Positions 58,940 to 64,000 of a DNA stretch of 64,000 bases are shown here, piece after piece (the stretch's first letter is position 1; the number at the start of each line of letters is the position of its first letter). The translations under genes were made by a program, and so were the position numbers. The notes beneath the pieces were generated by a model. The model made no database searches and was not told where the DNA came from. It was given only the letters and a program-made list of their open reading frames with translations. This DNA is from Panax quinquefolius (taxonomy: Eukaryota; Streptophyta; Magnoliopsida; Apiales; Araliaceae). The DNA is taken from NCBI GenBank assembly GCA_020205615.1, contig CM035167.1:61507436-61571435 (forward strand). The letters are read 5' to 3'.

Positions 58940-60051
58940 GGACTTGACTTCACCATACAACAAAATCGAGCTAGGTGACCTTCTCTTTCGCAATTAAAAC
59001 GCGCTTTGGATTGCTGCGTACAGTTTGGACGGATGTGTCCCTCCTGTCCGCATCTAAAACATACGACCGGTGGTCGTCCTTCTTCCTTTGAAACGGGTGC
59101 TGGTGCTGCTGTCTTTCCATCATTATTGAACCTTCTCTTCTTGAAATGTCCATTTCTATTATTTTGGCCATGATTACCACCGAAGTGGTTACCATTCTTG
59201 GCATGATAATTTCCCCCGCGATGGTTATCATTGTTTCAATGGCCGCTTTACTCTCTGGTATGATTATTATCGTGTTGCTGGTCATTACCTTTTGGTTGTG
59301 ATGACTCATTATCGCGCTCCACTAACTGAGCCCTATTCACAATATCTGAATATAAACAAAGTTTATGAGAAATGAGGTATTGACGTATATTGGGTTTCAA
59401 ACCTCGCAGAAACATTCGCTCTATTCGCTCCTCATTATAGACCAAATGGGATGCATACCGGGACAACTCAATAAACTTAGCCTTGTACTACAACACGGTC
59501 ATATTGTTTTGCTCCATCTTGATGAATTCTACCTCCTTCATGTGACGAATACTTTCAGGAAAGTACTTGTCGTTGAATAATTCTTGGAACATCTCCCAAG
59601 ACATCTTGAGTGTGTCAGGCTGGGTACATTTTACAGATTCCCACCAATGATCTCCTTCTTCACGCAATATAAAGGTGGCAAATGGAACCTTTTGCTCCTC
59701 GGAGCATCCCAAGACATCAAATATCTTGGCGATCTGCTTTAACCACGTCTCCGCCTTAAGTGGTTCTGGCTTTCCCAAAAACTCCAGCGATCCCAGCTCC
59801 TTGAATTGCTTAGCGGTGACCAACCGTGGGTTGCCATTGTTTCCTCCTGCATTATGAACAGGAGCCGCCTTCGCCTGATGTTGCATGAATTCTAAAAAGC
59901 TCTTAAATGTACCGTCATTCGTCAATTGATCAGTGTTTTTTTTTAAAGGAGGATTATCACCATCCTGTTGCACATTGTCCTGATTATTGATCTATGGAGA
60001 ATCAACAGACTCCTGTGCTCCATTGCTATTCTCAACATTCTCAGATGCCAT
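58940..60051 (-). pseudogene. gag: A3 gag
   Basis: Starts at ATG 60051-60049 (MASENVENSNGAQE), TAG near 59992, then FKSFLEFMQHQAKAAPVHNA, KQFKELGSLEFLGKPEPLKA, KQIAKIFDVLGCSEEQKVPF, EEGDHWWESVK, then a TAG near 59488 and RMFLRGLKPNIRQYLISHKL. Zinc knuckles: CFRCGQEGHIRPNC intact, RFNCEREGHLARFC with the first Cys lost. An Asn/Gly/Arg-rich tract precedes them. Confidence 0.92.
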
Positions 60052-60224
60052 TTTCAAACACTGCCACAAAACAAGGGTTAAATAACATATCACATATTAT
60101 CCCCATACTCTGCCCGACCCATTAAATACTACATAAACTTAGGTAGGTTATACTAGCGAAGGAATTCCCCGTCTCTCCCCTCCTAGTTCTTGTCTCACAT
60201 CTTAGTCAGGGATCATATCCCTAA

Positions 60225-60238
60225 GCTTTGATACCAAC
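60225..60238 (-). other. A3 primer binding site
   Basis: Minus strand GTTGGTATCAAAGC directly after the 5' LTR end GGGGGCGTCACA at 60239. Confidence 0.85.
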
Positions 60239-62691
60239 TGTGACGCCCCCAAAATTAGGTATACATCACCCATATTGAGTCGCCAGATACATGGTACAGA
60301 ATTTAAATATAACTTAATAATACCATTGTCGTGTACAATACGACAAAACATAAACTGTGCGTTTGAATACAAATATTGCCTACTAGAGAGTATACAAACT
60401 CAAAAGGAGTCCTCATTACAATTATTATCACACTATTTCACAGAATAGTGAGGACTACTAATGCTATCCTTCGGACCATCACTCTCCGGTTCCCCGACTC
60501 GTCCCGGCTATATTCTCATTTCGAAGAGAAACGGTGAAGAAAGGGTGAGCTCAACTAGCCCAAAGAAGAAATATTATGATGAAGATAATGCAGAATAAAT
60601 TATCATTAGCCTCCAAAAATGTTAAACTGATAAAATACAATAGACATCAAGTTTAACTACAGAGGAACAAGCAATCCATTAAAAGAGTCAAGTAGAGAAT
60701 ATAATCTACTATCTTTTATGATTTAAAAGTTTTCATCACTTTTATCATTTGAGACTCATTTCAATAAATAATCCACATCATTAAATCATCCCCGCACTCT
60801 GTGCCAAGGATATTCTTTAAGTATCACGACCACGAATTATACATGCACTCATGGGCCAAAGATAATCGCGTTTTCATCAACGGTCCTAATCATGCCATAA
60901 AACAATTCATCTTTGCTCCCTCGTCAAGAGAATCCATAGCCATAATCATACCAAAACTATCCATCGATCAATGCACTACGGGCCAATGAGGACTTTTAAT
61001 TTTCACATCATTTGTAACATTATGGTCATGATTATACCGAATAATCCCTGGTCATAATCATACCAAGTCCATCTATGCACTACAGACCATAGATGACTTT
61101 CAACATAACATAAACATGACGATGATGACAATGATATAAGAATTCAATTAAACAAGTTCAAGAATTAATTTGTCCAGGAACCAATAACGTCCAAATTGTC
61201 AACATGATACTTCTTTGTAGAATAAAATTCAAGAATGCTGAGAAGAATATTTCCATGAAAAATACTTGATGAAGCGCAAATATCAAGGATATTCCACTAA
61301 TTTCATGGAGTATAGAAGTCAAAATTTTAATCAACTGAGTATAATACCGAATGGAATAACAAAAGATATCATCATGCATGCGGTACTTCGCATAGACGGT
61401 TATTCCAACAAAATAATAATAACGGAACCAGGTCAGGTGAAATTCACACCGACAGGATGTTCCAACAGAATAATAAATGCGGAATAATAAATGATGGAAC
61501 CAGTCCAACATATATAACGAGATGAGGATATTCCGATTGAATAATAAAGACGGAATAATAAAAATGGAACCAGTCCCACAGATAGCATCTGAGGATATTT
61601 TGGTGAATAATGAAGAATGTCACCAAGTATAGGGTAGCAGCAGATCTGAAAAGTTATTCCAATGAACAATAAAGAAATGGAATAATGTAAGTTCTCTTCT
61701 TGAATACAAAAGAATAATATCCCTTACAAGTAAAATAATACTTGATATAAGAGTAGTGAAGTAGCAAGAAAACTTTTCTTCTATCTCTCTATAGTCTCTC
61801 TCTAGATTTCAATTGAATTTGTAAGAAAATAATGAAGGAATGAGCTTCTATTTATAGGAAAATGGAATGCATAGTAACTAATCCATGAGCGGTCTGCATT
61901 AATTTACTTTAATCTGACGGTCCATATTTAAAGAAAAATCTTTTAAATAAAATATAATATATTCTATTTATATAAAAGATTTTTACTATACAAACACTAC
62001 TACGGGCACTATGCAAAAACACTATGCATAATAAAATATAATATATTCTATTTATAGAATAACTTTAATAAAGTATTACATTTTATATAAAAAGATTTTA
62101 CTATGCAAAATACTATGCATAATAGAATATAATATATTCTATTTATAGAATAACTTTAATAAAGTATTCTGTTTTATATAAAAAGATGTTTCTATTTTAT
62201 TACGTTAATAATACGAATAAAACAAAACTTCTAAATCAACAATAATTGAATCAAATAATGTGAGATACTGCAACAACTATCAGTAGCAATAATTGAACAA
62301 AACCGAGTGACTTCTCACATAAATATCAATAATCAATATATTACTTCTGCTACTATGCAACAACGCCAGACATTGTACTTTTACTACCGAGTAGTTCAAC
62401 AGTATCAACGGTAAAACTTCCGCCGTTATTTTCAATAAAATATTTTTGTCGTTTTCTCAATCCGACAATAATTCCGTTGTGGGGTCCACCAATGATTGTG
62501 TCGTCGTACGAATATTTCCTGTTTAAAATGAATATTCCCCGACCAATCGAATATAATATGACAACTTGCATACTTTGCAAAATTTATAAATATTACCCAC
62601 AACTATAACATTATCTCAAATTCACACCATAATATAAAAAAAATTATTTCGAGAAAATTAATTCTTTATTCATAAAATCTGGGGTTTTACA
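60239..62691 (-). repeat. A3 5' LTR
   Basis: TGTGACGCCCCC at 60239 to GGGGTTTTACA at 62691, 2453 bp. TATA box (minus) at 61848-61857, GA-rich presumed start at about 61785-61805, GGAATAACC-type repeats at about 61330-61680, U3 array at about 61935-62190. Confidence 0.93.
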
Positions 62692-62860
62692 TAAGTTACC
62701 CATGTAGCGAGTGTTGGGCCGATGACTCCCAAACTAGGCGACTTTAGGGCAACAGGTGTAAATACACTCCTTAGGCTTAATTACTCGAGTAACCCAGGCC
62801 ACGATTCGAGACATTAGGTTGGCTAATTATCTTATATCTTCTCATTAATTACCATTGTTG
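62692..62860. repeat. Tandem repeat DNA, right part
   Basis: TAAGTTACCCATGTAGC continues the array interrupted by A3 and repeats the unit seen at 54042-54215 with about 15-20% differences by eye. The palindrome TTACTCGAGTAA is at 62781-62792. Confidence 0.8.
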
Positions 62861-64000
62861 TCACCATAGTTTTATTCCCACAACTAAGAGTCAGGTCAAT
62901 CGCAAAGTGCGAACATGCATATGAGGTTAAGTTTGCTCCAAAAAGCGTTTTGAACTAGGATTTCGTGCCTAATTAAAAGGTTGAATAACTTTAATTCTCC
63001 AATCATTCCTGTGATTCTTTCTCCACGAATACTTATTGGAATTAATCAAATTCATAACAATTTTAGACAAAATTTTCTCTTCTAAAACCTTTTTTAAGAT
63101 TCTAAAGCAATATTTATCTTATTTAACATGTCTATCATCGCTAGTGCATGTAAATAGAGATTGAAAGCACATAATGAAATGAAAGAGTCGTACCTCGCAT
63201 GTGGGTCATTATATTCTAAGAAAATTATGATTGGAAAAGCCTCAATGATCTTACTGGACTGACATAGAAATGTCACGAGGGAAGTTCTGATAATGACGAA
63301 TCATGCTGATGGTGATGACTGGTGCATTTTCCTTTTTAGGATGGCTGTAAATTCCCTAGTGTTAAGTTATTGTGGTCTCCGACCATGAACTAGTCTTGTT
63401 TGATATAAGGGTCCCGATAGAGGTTTGTTGTTGATTCTGAAATTGCCTCAGTCTTGCTTGTCATCTAGGGTAATTGCTTTGTTGTATGTTTGATAGATGG
63501 GCTGATAAGATGCGGAGATTGTAAGAGTCTTTTAACTCCAGACCCACATGGTAAACAAGTAGTGGATATGGGCTTTGATGTTTAGATGCTCTAGTCATTG
63601 TTTCTGACTTGTAGGCGCAATTGACTTTGATAATTTTGTTCTAATTTGACGAAGGTTTGGGATTGAGTGTGTCAGCTTGCATTGTTGAGTTAATACTTGT
63701 TGTGATCACCTTGGGTTATATGTATTAGTTGATGATCATATTTGTTGTGATCACATTGGGTTATATATGTACTTGCTGATGATCGTGCTTGATATATCAC
63801 TAAGTCATTGTTTCAACTTTGATGAATGATGCCGAGAGGCCTTCAGACTCCACTGAATTGTATCTAAGAGCTCATCTTTATCTGTGATGTGATGGCTTCA
63901 ACTGAGCTTGGTTCGATATGTAAGGCTTGATTTATGGCCTTTATCTTAGGGAACAGGTCGTCGGGTATGAGATAGACTTTTCTACGATAGTCGCCCATTT
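62861..64000. other. Unassigned right-edge DNA with a 44-bp duplication
   Basis: No gene is supported. Two adjacent about 44-bp units at 63697-63785 share TTGTTGTGATCAC, TTGGGTTATAT and TGATGATC. On the minus strand an ATG at 63998-63996 opens 44 codons to a TAG ending at 63864 (MGDYRRKVYLIPDDLFPKIK at the start). It could be the end of something lying beyond the window, but I do not recognise it. Confidence 0.35.

Larger units (their letters stand above)
54216..62691 (-). mobile_element. Gypsy family A copy 3 (A3), internally deleted
   Basis: Flanked by target duplication TAAGT (54211-54215 and 62692-62696). From the left: a 710-bp LTR end piece (X, 54216-54925), a full LTR (Y, 54926-57400), an interior of only 2.8 kb (57401-60238) and a full LTR (60239-62691). 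The interior keeps gag, protease and the ends of RNase H and the C-terminal tail; RT, half of RNase H and integrase are gone. The left side is best explained by a second same-family insertion followed by recombination. Confidence 0.92.

Noticed and set aside
63864..63998. Host gene exon at the right edge
   Set aside because: Only 44 codons, no recognised motif and no visible splice context; kept as an unassigned ORF.
1..64000. Host protein-coding gene, tRNA or rRNA
   Set aside because: All conserved protein motifs found belong to retrotransposon domains. tRNA-like strings are primer binding sites only.

Overview
This window is plant nuclear repeat DNA. It is AT-rich and I found no host gene, rRNA or tRNA in it. 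Nearly everything recognisable belongs to LTR retrotransposons: one Ty1/copia copy, one Tat/Ogre-like Ty3/gypsy copy that keeps a spliceable intron, and several families of Ty3/gypsy elements of the chromovirus (Tekay/Del-like) kind with 2.4-3.6 kb LTRs. The element types, plant-style TATA boxes and initiator-Met primer sites suggest a flowering plant, probably a dicot with a large genome. I cannot name the species. The nesting and the number of solo LTRs suggest old heterochromatin.

Layout. 1-4580: decayed copia element (+). 4581-5889: unassigned noncoding DNA. 5890-9560: Tat/Ogre-like gag-protease-RT remnant (-) with a 149-bp intron. 9561-9967: noncoding, rich in GC palindromes. 9968-24654: gypsy family A copy 1 (A1, +). 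It is interrupted by a solo LTR of its own family in its 5' LTR (12029-14441), an unrelated solo LTR in gag (15679-19323), another solo LTR of its own family between RT and RNase H (21409-24252), and then family D LTR sequence (24655-27401). Three of these insertions have matching 5-bp target duplications. 27402-31021: family C copy 1 (+), LTR plus the start of its accessory ORF, cut off and joined to 31022-39087, family A copy 2 (A2, +), which has gag-pol and a full 3' LTR. 39088-39230 and 50741-53920: leader and LTR of a family B element (-), split by 39231-50740, a structurally complete 11.5-kb family C element (C2, -) with target duplication TTCAT. 53921-54215 and 62692-62860: tandem-repeat DNA split by 54216-62691, family A copy 3 (A3, -), with target duplication TAAGT and a deleted interior. 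62861-64000: unassigned.

Function. The coding parts are gag (capsid and zinc knuckles), aspartic protease, reverse transcriptase, RNase H, integrase and a C-terminal chromodomain-like tail. Every copy is broken by stops, frameshifts, deletions or lost catalytic residues, so none looks autonomous. Family C carries an extra acidic/coiled-coil ORF between the primer site and gag. The U3 regions of family A copies carry different tandem arrays in front of the TATA box. In A2, many differences from its relatives, including differences between its own two LTRs, sit at CTG/CAG trinucleotides, which looks more like a methylation-linked sequencing artefact than biology.
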